NCBI GenBank assembly: GCA_029207755.1
Contig: JARCOQ010000002.1
Coordinates: 85,772,087-85,836,086, forward strand
Origin: Chamaea fasciata
Taxonomy: Eukaryota; Chordata; Aves; Passeriformes; Sylviidae
Reading direction: 5' to 3'
Length of the DNA: 64,000 bases
Made by a program: the position numbers and the translations under genes. Shown here piece after piece: positions 12,801 to 24,700 of this stretch (position 1 is its first letter; every line of letters begins with the position of its first letter). The notes below the pieces were generated by a model, which saw only the letters and a program-made list of their open reading frames with translations, did no database searches and had not been told where the DNA came from.

Positions 12801-12813
12801 CTCTCAATGACAT
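6900..12813. other. Intergenic DNA upstream of LONRF2
   Basis: No gene is recognised. Short open frames (for example 8520-8945) lack any family resemblance. Two diverged copies of a roughly 58-bp segment occur at 8057-8114 and 8860-8918, and an imperfect tandem duplication lies at 12065-12130. Otherwise this is ordinary AT-rich sequence. Confidence 0.6.
12065..12130. repeat. Imperfect tandem duplication, about 31-bp unit
   Basis: Unit 1 (12065-12095) and unit 2 (about 12101-12130) share AAATGTGGT, GGGAGAA and TTTTCTCAAG, with a few substitutions and one indel. It is non-coding. Confidence 0.7.
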
Positions 12814-13448
12814 TGTCTTAGGTTGCAATGCAAGATGTAACTAAAAGTATGTATTCTATTACCAGCTGTTAAAACCAGTGTTCTATATCTCTTCCACAGC
12901 CCATCCTCTGCCCAGGGAGATATCTTCTGTTAATGGACCATTGAGTCTCTCACTGTGTGACTGATAAAATTACATCATCCCATTGTGAGATGCTCCACCT
13001 AGCGGGAGGAGCCAAGCATTCCTACCTGGATAAAATCTGAGAGTCAGAACATTAAGGCTGCCTGTTTCCACTGGATTTCTCACCCATCTCACCACCACTG
13101 GACTTTCAGAGGAAAACTATACCCTTCTACAGAATCACTGCTTCAACAGAACCACATCTGTCACTCCAGGAGAACTTGATTGGACTGCTACCAACACCCT
13201 GACCAACAGGGTGTCAAGTTGTATTCCGACTCTGTCAGTGTTTTCTTTTTGTTTGTTTGGGTTGTTGTACTCCTACGTTTTTTATTTTAATTTCCTAGTA
13301 AAGAACTGTTATTCCCATGCCCATATCTTTGCCCGAGAGCCCCTTAATTTCGAAACTATAATAATTCAGAGGGACGGGGTTTATATTCTCCATTTCAAGG
13401 GAGGCTCCGGCCTTGCTTTGCAGACACCTGTCTTTTCAAACCAGGACA
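12814..13448 (+). mobile_element. ERVL-like solo LTR (older copy)
   Basis: The element begins TGTCTTAGG and ends AGGACA. It is flanked by GACAT (12809-12813) and GACAA (13449-13453), a probable 5-bp target duplication with one mismatch. It shares long blocks with the LTR at 50413-50949, including CATCCCATTGTGAGATGCTC (12976-12995) followed by GGGAGGAGCCAAGCATTC. A TATA-like GATAAAAT lies at 13029-13036. No gag/pol coding is adjacent, so it is read as a solo LTR. Assignment to avian ERVL is inference from the TGTC start and 5-bp duplication. Confidence 0.75.
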
Positions 13449-13453
13449 GACAA

Positions 13454-16400
13454 CCCTAGTACTAGGAGTCTGGCTGTCTACAAAACGCCTAGGCAGGTTG
13501 GATGATAAAATTTGGAGAGAGTAAAACTATAATGCCTGTTGTTTTTTGCCATTCAAGAGCGGACAGGACAATGTAAGTTTTCACCTCCTAAGCTGCGAGT
13601 GTCGGTCTTTTTGTTTGGTTGGTTTTTTAGGGGGAAAAGGCAAGGATTGGAAGAGGAGTTTAGTGGTTTCTCATATTTTAATTAAAGGCTGATTTAGGGT
13701 CACAATAGCAGAGCAGACTGCTTCAGAAGCCAAAAAGCCTGCCAAGTAGGGCTGAACAAAGCTATGGAGGAGTCTGAGGGAGCTTCCTTCTCAGGAAGAG
13801 GTAAGGCAGTAAGATAACCTGAAGGAGAAATAAGAGAATAACAAACAAGTGGGGAAGGCAATTTGAACAATTGACTAATAAATGAGCATCATCCAAAAAG
13901 AGTCCAGAGAGGGAGAGCAGGATACTCAGTCATATGAGAACAACGTGGCTGAGACCAGGAAAATAATACAGGTACGTGAAGAGAGATGAGATCTTGTTTG
14001 GAAAACACAGGGCAGGCAGGAATAAAAGTATTGAGCAAAACCAGAACATTAGGATCTAACCGTAGGAAACCAAGATTACAGGTCTGACTTATAAAAAGTA
14101 CAATGATACAGATGATTGTGACCAAGTGGGCTAGCCAAGGGCTAGGTACCCACCTAACATGCATCCCGTTTGTGGGAAGTTAGCTGTGGGCAGAACAAAG
14201 CTAACAGCTGAAGCTGTGTTTGGGGCTCACATTGCTCAGAGGCGCATCAGAGAGGAAAGCTCTTAGGGACAGCAATCTTCTGCCTTAAAATCTGAAAGAA
14301 AGGGAATCAGGAGGCAATGGTCCCAAGATTTCCACGCAGGACAGGATGTTACTGAAAGACACATTGGGTAGGACACATAAAAATACTGGAGTGACCTAAA
14401 GTAGAATTGGAGTAGCACATTGATGGCATTTGGAGGTGAGGGGCAGCAGGCAGTACGGGCAGCACTATGTTGTGGGACAGCTGCAAGAAGTCATGTTTTC
14501 GACATAGGCTGGTAAGAAGCTGAGGGGAAGCAGGAGGAAAGGGTAAGAGAAGGCAGGAGATGAGAGGCTTCAGTCTCTAGGGAAGGAGAGGCTGAAGAAG
14601 GCAAGAAGTTTCAAGCTTCTGCAGCAGCAGTGCTCTGGGGGGGATGAAACATCCATGAAGTCCATGAAACATGATGAAACAGAACAGGCTCTTTCAAAAA
14701 ACCTGGGTTGTCTTCTCAAATGTCATTTAGCCTTGATGAAATGAGCAAGAAATCAAGTAGAGATCATCGAGCAAAAAAGACTGGATTCAGCCGCAGGAGC
14801 AGAAGGATGGAAAAAGTAGGGGAAAAGATAAAATGCTTGCTTAGATTTTTTTTTTTTAAATTGATGTCAATGGAATTCATGATTAATTACTGAAGAAAAC
14901 AAGATCATTGAAGGGAGCTGGCAGACAAAAACAATGTTATGTGCATGTAGATTTTCTCAGTTGCAACAAAGATATCCTTTATACTGCTTTATTCACCATC
15001 CAGATTCATTGAGTGTTGTCTAGCTATAGAACTGATTAGTTTTAAGACTGATCCAGATCTAAGGAAGCCAATAGTAAAATTTCAAAGGATCAGTCCCTTA
15101 AATGAAATATCTGAACACAACCCTGTCTATCAAAAGAACTACACAAGCAACATATAGGTATTGGCTCCACCACGAACAAATGGATATTTTATGAATTTTT
15201 GTCCAGGAGCTAAAGAACACTGGAAAGTGAGTGCTTGTGTAATAATCACCATCTCACCAGTTAAAACTAATTATTTGGAAAGAAATAAGACAAGAAGGGA
15301 AAAATACTTCTGTGATTAATTGCAATTGCAGTGTGTTGGCTAGCATGCAAGAAAATATTTTGTACATGAAAGAGTACAAATATAGGTGTAGGGAATTTGT
15401 AGCCATTTTCATTCAAATAGTTTTTTAATAAAAGAAGCCATGATTAGAGTGAATAAGACCACATTAAGAATACCTCCCATCAAGATATTTAGAATGAGGT
15501 CTCTGAAAGCTGTTAAGGTTTTCAGTGAAATGTACTCTGAACAGCTAGCAGAATCATGCAGAACCAAATATGGCTTTCAAATGCGTGTGGAGTTTATACA
15601 TAAAGCACATTCTTCTATCCACCTGACTTAAACAAAAAACAAGTAGTTTCTCAGTCACAGAAATATATGGTACTTATTTTTAAGACCTATAGGGAGGTTT
15701 ATTTTAAATGGTCGTCCTTATAAAGTACTGTTATGGGATAGCTACAGCTGACCACCAAAGCTGACCATTAATTTACTGATTATTATATGAATAATTAATT
15801 TTCCAGCTTACTCTCAAGCAACTTGTGAACAATACGTAGTCTACACAGTCTACCTTAATTCTCCCTGCATACATGCACACATCTGTTTTCTGGTTTTATT
15901 AGACTAGTAATCAGCAGACTACACACCTCTGATCTCTTCCAGCAGTATCTTCTTTCCAGACTGCTTGGCTTAGGTCATCTGTAAACCTTGTTTAAATGAT
16001 GTCTTTCAGTGTCTTCAGTTTTCTAAGTGGGGCAGCCTCCCCAGTCCTTCAGTAAAGACAGTAGATTTCACATACCACAGAGTCAGTGCCAGCTAACCAG
16101 GTAAAGTAATACAGGCAGGTGTCACTGATGAATTACAGTCAAGGCTCATTAGTTCCAAGGTGTGCCATATCTCGCCAGGCAGTCAACTGGCTCACTTAAG
16201 CCTGAAATTCAAATTGGTCACTAAGAAAAAGACTCACAGTGTCTGGAAACCTAATCCTCTCATCTCTGGTTTGTCAGGTCAAAGAGAACAAACAACACTG
16301 CTAATAAGTGTGAATAGATGAAGGTGATTTGCAGAAAGATACAGACTGCTGCTATGCAGCTACAAAATTAAATGTCTTCTGGATACCATGCCAGGGGGCT

Positions 16401-19400
16401 AGATTTACACCACGAGGAAATAAAAGAGCTCCTAATGCCTCTCTTATTAATTCCTGGCTCTGTCAGCTTGATTTTATTCTTAAAGCAAATTTCTCTTGAT
16501 CCCGTGTATCATGCGGCTGACACACAAGGTCAAAGAAGTTGAAAAGCTGACTGTGCTTCTGCAGTGCATGCCAGGAACAGAGCCTTATCCCACGAGGGTT
16601 ACTGGAGTGGTGACACACATGAGAATACCAGGCTATTACCCCATTGCTACAAGTCAGTCCCAGTTCTTCCCACTTCTAATGATTCTTCTGGTAAGGTGCA
16701 GGATCCTCCACTGGCATCTGTGCCAGAACAGACATCACATTGAATCTCCTGGCTGTAGTGAAGGAAAGCATCCCAAGTCTGAACATATAAAGCTTGAAGA
16801 AAGTTTAGAGCGGAAATGAATAATAAACATTTAACTGTGGTGATAACAATGGAAGGTAATTACCTGGGAAGGTCATAAAGACTAAGACCTTTCACCAGGA
16901 GCTGTGATGACTTCTAAATTAGTGAACCTTTGTAAATTCAGGTCAGAATTCCTTCCTCCTCCCATTTCCTAAACATGCACCTGTGGTTAAAACAGAGTCA
17001 ATTCAGGAGCACAGTTTAATGGCTGTGTAATATCGAAAGTCAGAAAATATGACTACAAAGTCTCTGTACAACCTATGAATCAATCTAGGCCACAGATCCC
17101 TAATATAACTTTTTCCAAGCTTCTCTGCACTCAGTCTGGTTCAGAAGTCTCTCTTGGAGTTGTTTGCCCGTGTTTGGATGAAGTTTCACTCAGGGCTTGC
17201 ACAGCAGCATTAATATTGTCCTGTCTTCACCAGAAATCCTCACATACATGCCTAAATAACAAATAGTAGGCACAGGAGTGGTGACAATGCTTGACTTGGT
17301 GCCAGAAGATCTGCGTAGAAGCATTTGCAGCAGGGCAGCTTAAGGGTATTCTGATTTAATTTAGAACTCAAGCATAATTTTTCTTAATTACCAAAAATAC
17401 TCTCTTTGTTTTCAAAGTCTAACCCTGGCCTCCTCCCAAACCATAAAACGACCAAAACCCCTTATGATAGGCCAAATAAGCAATAATGATGTAAGCTAAT
17501 CATTACCCATTTACAAGGATTTTCTCCAGGCACATTTCACTACCTTCACAAAAATATCTTATGGCTCCTGCAGCTGTAGAAGGATTACTAACAGTGGTTT
17601 CCTTTCCCACCATATCCCAAACATCCCAGTTGCTATGTGAGTATCAGGCTTCAATCAAGGTAATTCGTAGCAGCCATCAAACACTTACTGTGTACCTTTG
17701 AAAGGCACAGTACATGCACAGAGCCATTCACATGTGCCAGAGGGACTGCCTTCCAGTAAAACTGGGTCCCATAGCAGTAGTGCTCCAGGTTAAAAGGCTC
17801 CTGGTGAGTCAACAGCATGAGCTGTCAAGCCAGAGGAACTCCATGACAAGTGAAATTGCTGTTTGTGTTCTGCCCAGCACGTCACACCCAGTCTTTGTTA
17901 CTTGGAAAACAGCGTGTGAGCAGGAGATCACATTGCCTGGGTAGGAAGGTGCTGGCGGAAAACAAGGTAAGGAGGTCAAGAGTACAGCCAAGCTAATTTT
18001 GTGTCTCAAAGAAGGGATTTGGAAGGCAAGGAATTCTACAAGGTGTCTTGCTTGCATGCCAAGGGGTTGAAGAAAGTAATGTTAATCAGATGGACAAAAA
18101 AGTCTAGCAGAAGACGGGATCACTGAATGAGGTTGCTACATACGCACTTGAGTGGTTTCTATTCAGCAGGACTCATTAGGTGTTCATATTCATGTGAGGA
18201 GCCCAGTTCTGATGCCATATGAAGAAGACATTTGAACAGCAGCACCAAAGGAATGGCCAGTAAGAGCTTTATTTCACAGAAATGCTCCTGACCCCCACTC
18301 ATAACTTTTACAAAGGTATGTCTGGACAGTCTATCATTTCATAGCCAACATTAATACCAAAAACCCCGGTCTCTAGAGAAATGTGCTTGCTAATCCTGGC
18401 TCCCTAACTTGTCTCCTCACATCTATGTTTTGTGCCTTGCTCTCCTCCTTCATGGCTGAGCAGCTTTTCTCTTCTTAGTTTTGTCCTTCAGGGCAAAACT
18501 ATATGACACTGCCCAGAGCAAGACTGAGAAACTCCCCATGTTTTCTTTTTCTAGCCAGTAATTACTTTTTCAGAAAATAAGCCTGTGAGATGGAGCAATT
18601 TGGGTTTATAAGTGGAGAACTACTGTACAGCAGCCTAAAGAAAAAATATAAATCCATTTTGGACTGTCAGCTGAGGTACCAAACCCAAACGTCCTATTCA
18701 GGCTCCAGCCTTTTCAGACTTCAGTTGCAGCTGTGAACAAACAGGGCTTGTACAAGTCATGGCTGAAGGTTTGCAGTTAAAGAATGAGGAACCTGGAACC
18801 AGTAACAGGATTTGTGAAACTCATGGTTTGGTCACATAACTTGCATTATGCAAAACTTTTATGGCAACTGCTTGCAGATTGTAAGATTATTCTTTTTCTT
18901 TATGCAGTTCTTCCCTCTCTCAGTACCCACTTTCTATTTTCTGCAAGAGGTAAGAAAGCAGAACCACAGTCATTTTACTCATCTTCAAGACCTGCTCAAG
19001 CCAGGAGCCTCATTTCTCCAGGACAGTGAATGAGACATCAATTCTGTGGAAAAAATAGCATGTGACAATGTCATGAGAATAACTTCTATGCTAGGAAGTG
19101 TGGGTGAGAAGAGCATGGGGGAAGTCCCTAATATTGCTGTTTCCCAGCCTTTTGTACCAACTGTTGGAAACTCAGCAATTACTGAATGTAAATTTAGAGA
19201 CATTGGCCAAAAAAAAGAAAAAAGAAAGGAGAAAAAAAAAAAAAAAAAAAAGGAAAAAGCAAAACAAGTCCCATCAGCCTCAGGATCCTTTCCAAGTTCT
19301 TATATTGCAAGACTTCTTGCACACTTAGTCCTTTGCTTTTACTCCACCTCCCACCTTGTTGGAAATCACCACTATTATCCTTCCCTCCCAAAAGCTTCTG

Positions 19401-21411
19401 TAAATGTTCAGCCTCCTCATTCAAGCCTATATGCTGAATTCCCCTGAGTTATCCTTGCCCCTCCAGTGGCTCAGTGGGTCTAGCACCTGAAGCTGCAGTG
19501 AGAAGCAGTGCTTAATGGAAGAGCCCTCCTCACCATGTGCAGGCTAGGACAGGACATACCCTCTATGAAGGATTTAGCCACCAAGCTCTAGGACTTTACC
19601 AGGCTGCATGGCCTGTATTCTTCTAAAGTTTGTCATTTTCCCGGTGGTTCTATCCCACAGACAGCAGAGGGACATTTCAAACATCAGAGTGAGTTCACCT
19701 TCTCACTTTTAAATCCTTCATCCCTTGCAAGAGACTAGTGTTGCACAAGATTTTTTTTCTATCAAGGGCATAACACAGCTTAAGTAACTTTACTTAGGCG
19801 TATTCTCAGAAATCACATAACCACTTTAGTTCTTAGATACCGTCAGCAAAATTAGAAGTAATCAAAGCCAGAGGTTTATGAAGAAAGCATTTCAGAAACC
19901 TAATTGCACCTGGCAGTATCAGCTCTACAGCTACAGCTCTATCAGCCTGTAAAAGTAACTGCCTCAGCCAAATGCCCTAAACTGCTTGTAAGCTCCTCCA
20001 AGTTGAAGATGGGATGATCTGCCCTTGCAGAACTCACCTCAGGTAACAGATGTTAAGTAAAGCAAAACTCGGGTAAGTGCATGGAAGTCCAAGTTCCTCG
20101 ATACTCTGCCCTCTCAGGTGGAGCAGAGACTACACTAGATCTTTCTGTGCCTTTGGCTCAAGTGAAATGCCTAGCAGACTTGGTGTGTTTCAGATGGCAA
20201 ATCAAAGTACTGCATGCAGTCTGGAGCAGTAGGTTGCTCCAGATTGCAAACACACCCTACATGATTTGTGTGTCAGGGAAAAATTAAAATTATAAATCAA
20301 AATAAACTCTTGACAGTATTCTGTGCACCCTGTGTTAGCTGTAAGCACTGGCAGCCTACATGCTAAGTTCACTCTGCATGATTGAACAATTCTCTTTTAC
20401 ACATATCTGCTGATAATAAAGCCATAAATATCTTAGTTCTGCTCAGTCTCCTACAGGAACTTTTCACCTTTTCTAAACGTGTTACAAATACCTTCAGGAC
20501 TTTGACTCATAGCAAAAGCTTTCTTTATAGGGCTCAGTCATCAATAAAGCTTATTTGGTGTGCTGCCCCCCCCAGCGATAGCTTCATGTCTGACGACAGC
20601 AGATCCCCGCTGCAGAAAAGTGCTCTTTAATCTCCTCTTCAGAGACAGGAAAGAAGGGGTGGATTGAAGATTCATGATCCATTTTCTAGAGGAGATACCT
20701 GTTTGAGTGGGATGCAGTAGAGTGCAGCAGAGTGTGCAGCAGTGATGCCTTGAAGAGGTCCTTCTGAGCAATGACATCTGTGTGCACTCTGCCACGCTGA
20801 CGGTCAAGTCAATCTGGCCAGTTAGAGATGGGATATCTAGATTTGGAGTCTGGTTGCAGCACGGTGTCCAACCTCTCCCTTGGATTAGGAAGGGAGAGAG
20901 GCCAGGGATCTCAAAAACATTAAATGACGAATTTACTCCATGAGACTCTTTACCTTCCATCTTGTTTTCTACCAAGTCACTTCTGTTTGTATAAAACATC
21001 AACTCAAACATGGAGGGGGGGGGGGGGGGAAGAACTGTAAGCTTTCCACAGGAACCATAAACTTTCCACAAAACAAAATGACAGGTAATTGACACAGTGC
21101 TCTTGGCTTCTTTCAAAATTTGACATTTCTTTTACCATCTCCAAATGTGATTAAGAAGTGACAAAGAAGAAAAGGAGGCAGGAGACAGCAACATCTCCCT
21201 AGATATATAACCCATGCCATGGCACACAAGACTGAGCAGAATGTCTGTGGCTGTGCAAGATTGGCCCCACTTGCCTCTGTGAATCCTTCTCCTCCCAGTC
21301 AGAGCAGCCAGCACCCAGGCACCAGCCCTGCTCTGCTGTCCTCACAGCCACAGCTCACTGGGTTGAGAGAAGAGATGGAACCTGGAGGATAGCTGGGAGC
21401 TGGGACTGTCA
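13454..21411. other. Intergenic DNA, no gene recognised
   Basis: A purine-rich stretch runs at about 13.7-14.8 kb and an A-rich tract (A20 core) at 19230-19251. A G15 run (21015-21029) sits in a long minus-strand open frame (20541-21116, 191 codons) that resembles no family I know. I see nothing else supportable here. Confidence 0.55.
21015..21029. repeat. Poly-G tract (15 G)
   Basis: A run of 15 G follows CATGGA on the plus strand. It encodes the proline run of the rejected minus-strand open frame at 20541-21116. It may be a sequencing-length ambiguity. Confidence 0.8.
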
Positions 21412-21750
21412 GGGGAGACCATTGTGCTCTCTACATCTATCTGAAAGGAGGTTGTAGCCAGCTGGGTGTTGGTCTCTTCTCCCATGTAACAAGTGACAGA
21501 ACAAGAGAATGGCCTCAAGTTGTGACAGAGGAGGTTTAGAATGAATTTTAAGAAAAAAATTCTTCACTGAAATAGTTGTAAAGCACTGGAACACGCTGCC
21601 TAGGGAAACAGTAGAGTCACCATCCCTGAAGTATTTAAAAGCCGTGTAGCTGTGGCACTCATAGACACAGTTTAGTGGTGACCTGGCAGTGTTAGGTTAA
21701 TTGTTGGACTCCATGAACTTAGAGGTCTTTTCCAACCTAAACATGTCTAC
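21412..21750 (+). repeat. CR1 LINE 3' end
   Basis: Sense-strand CR1 landmarks occur in order: CTGAAAGGAGGTTGTAGCCA, GGTCTCTTCTCCCATGTAAC, AAGTGACAGAACAAGAGAAT, CACTGGAACACGCTGCCTAG, GTGTTAGGTTAATTGTTGGA and GGTCTTTTCCAACCTAAA. It is 5'-truncated and non-coding, and better preserved than the copy in LONRF2 intron 1. Confidence 0.92.
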
Positions 21751-24700
21751 CAAGTCAAGGCCTCTGCTGCTTGAACAGGCAGTGGCATGGCAGCCTGTTA
21801 TTATTTGGCTCCCTTTGTGTATACCAAAATGACAACACACAGCCTCAGGGTAGGAAACCTCCTCCTATTTTCCAGCCCCAGCTGGCTCCTGGCCAACTCA
21901 GACTGGTTTGTCTTTGTGACTGCATTGTCTTCTGGCTCCCCTCCTTCTCTGGATGTGAGATTCTCTTGCTACTTAATTTGTCCCAGTACAGGTTTAGACA
22001 CCTATTATGCCCCCTTCTCCTTTCTTAGGCTGAACAGGTTCTGGTTGTTCTGCTCAAAGACCAGCAGCTCTGCAACTCTGCAAGCTCCCCAGAGTCACAG
22101 CTGATGAGAACTGGAAATGGGGTCAAGGCAAGGCCTCTCCCCAGCCTTAGTCACAATATTCCTTTATTGGCCACTACTGGAAATCTTTACCTGAATGCAT
22201 GCAGAATCAGGTGGTAGCTTTCTCACAGCCATGTTACACTGCTGGCTTGAAGTTCTTCATGAAAGCCTTCACACTGTCCTACTGGTGTACCCACAGTCCA
22301 ATTACACACTTCCCAATGCAAAGTGCTTAAACGTGAAACAGTTTCAACTAGAAGCTGCAGAAAATAGTTCCCAAAATAACAAGAGGTATGAAATTTCTGC
22401 CGATACTACTTTAGAACAGGAGAGGAGTACACAAGACAAATCTACCATGCTGTATTTTAAGACCCAAATCCACAAGTAAGAGGATTACAATAAAAAAGCA
22501 TCGCTATCTAATAAAGTTATTTTCCTCTGACTGGTAAGCAATCATATGACAGATCGTCACATGAAGACAGAAGCAATGTACCTAAGTTGTTTTCCATCAG
22601 AATGGCACTTCCAGTGATCTATTAAGTCAACTCTAAACCCACAAAAACCAATTACAGTTTACTGCAGTACCTTCCTGTCACACAAAGATGTACTGAAACA
22701 GTGTTCTAAGATTAAAGTCTGATAAAAACACTGTTGTTATCACTGGTCATCTTCCAGAAGAGTGAAATCATGTTTATACTCTCTGGTAGTCAAGAGAATT
22801 AAGGAACACACTGTTACTGCTCAGAAAGGGGAAATAACACCTTTGCTCCATCTTTGCTACAAAGTACCAAAACACTTCATAGAACAAAGGTCTCATCTAT
22901 GAGAATGTTTTCTGATTCAGAGAGGAGCAAGTGTGTGCAAGCATGCAATCGAGGCACTGAGAAACGCCAATACACTACACACCACACTTCCCGTAAGGCC
23001 AAGAACCTACGTCCTAAAAGCTGTCAAACAAGAGTATTCAAGATGGAGCTAAAGGTTTGGAACAGCGAAAGGGGGTGTGGAAGCCCTTTCTTTCTTTCCT
23101 GCTGCAACATTGTTCTTAATCCCTCTCCTCTCACACATTTCTAAATCTGTAGCTTTAACCACAAATAAGTACCCCAATGGGTTTTACAGCAAAGAACTAG
23201 ACTGAAAAGATAATGAAAGCAGATGCTCTAGATGGAAGCAGCATACAAATAAAATCCTGCTTTGGAGTCCTGCTCTCTCCAGAGTATTTGTGACTCTTCT
23301 TGCTCATTCCCTTTTCACAAGTGCTACAGCATTGCAAAGAACAGTCAGAAATCAAAGAAACTGAGTAACAACAGACTCAATTCTTACTCTACAAAATATT
23401 TACAGGGGAATGAGAGCAAAATAAGTGGATCCAAAGTGAAACTTTGTGGTACGGCAAACTTCAAACTTTACTCACTGGAAAACCCTACTGGGAGTTATTC
23501 AAAACATAAGAACAAAGATGCCAAACAGATCAGTGATAATTTTTCCCTAAGTGGATTTCTGCCCAACACATGAAACATCTAAGAAGCAAACCATGCAATC
23601 TTGATGTTTCAGTCACCACAAGCTCATTTGTGATGGATAAAAACTTCCTGGTTTTTTTTTTTTTTTTTTTTGTGTTTCTCAAAATTATGGAGAACATTTT
23701 GTATTTCCTACAGCCTCTTCCACCCTTCTGACAAGAGAATGATGTGTCCTACTGCGGTGTATCATCCAAAGACCTCTTGGGACACAGGAAAGAAACGGAA
23801 TAAAACAGAAAGGCTGCAGAGAAGAGAGAAAAAAAGATGTTAAAGAGAAAATGTTTCTATTTCTTTCTTAAATCACAGCAGGTGCCTAACACTTGGTTAC
23901 TGAGAGAGCTAATTATCCCACAAGAGCTTTTTCTACTTGTACGCTTCCACTATAGCTATGCATTTTTTTGTAGATGAGATACACTTACTTGGGCACAATT
24001 GGGAGCCTTGGCTAGCTTCTCAGTATTAAATCACTTTTCAGAGCACGTACAGATGCCCTATGATCACGGTTTACCCTCCCACTTACAGATTTGCTTTGGT
24101 CCTGCAAACTGCTCAAAAATTATTTGTACACATCCAGGGCAGTCAGCATGTTTCTGGCAGTTAAGAGTGGGCAACTCTTAACTGCATTTCCAGGGGTGCA
24201 GCCTTCAGGATTATTTTTTCATTACTTCCTTCCCACCTTTTTTTTTTTTTCCTTCCTCCTTTCTGTGATTGCAACCAGATACCCACAGCAGATGTTTCAC
24301 ACTTTCAGCCTGCCATGTGCATGCTCTCCCATCAGCATCTGCTCCTCTGGCATGCACATACAGGCTACAGGGAGCATGCTTGCTCCTCTGACATCTCCCA
24401 GGAAGCTTCAGCAACTCTCCTTCAACATGTCCAGCATCTCCGGAGGCCTTAGAAAAACTGCCCATGGCTTTTTTCAGCACTGCACCCCCAGACTTCACCT
24501 TCCCTGGGTTTACCAGTCTGCAATTTCTAACAGCATGGCTCCTTCTTGTGACTCAAAGCAAACACACGTTTATTCCCTTTCACTCCTGCCTGGATTAAAA
24601 GGGAAAATTATGATCTTACAGCAGGAAACCCCAAAGAGCACCATTTTCGTGCTTACACCAGCCAGTTGCCACCAGCTGCATGGCTGCAGGCTTAATGCTG

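Noticed and set aside
20541..21116. 191-codon minus-strand open frame
   Set aside because: It includes a proline run from a G15 homopolymer, shows no recognisable domain, and has no clear promoter or splice context. A retroelement relic is possible but unsupported.
21949..22100. Possible minus-strand CR1 fragment (TTAGGCTGAACAGGTTCTGG)
   Set aside because: Only one short landmark matches; the surroundings do not align with CR1 well enough to call.
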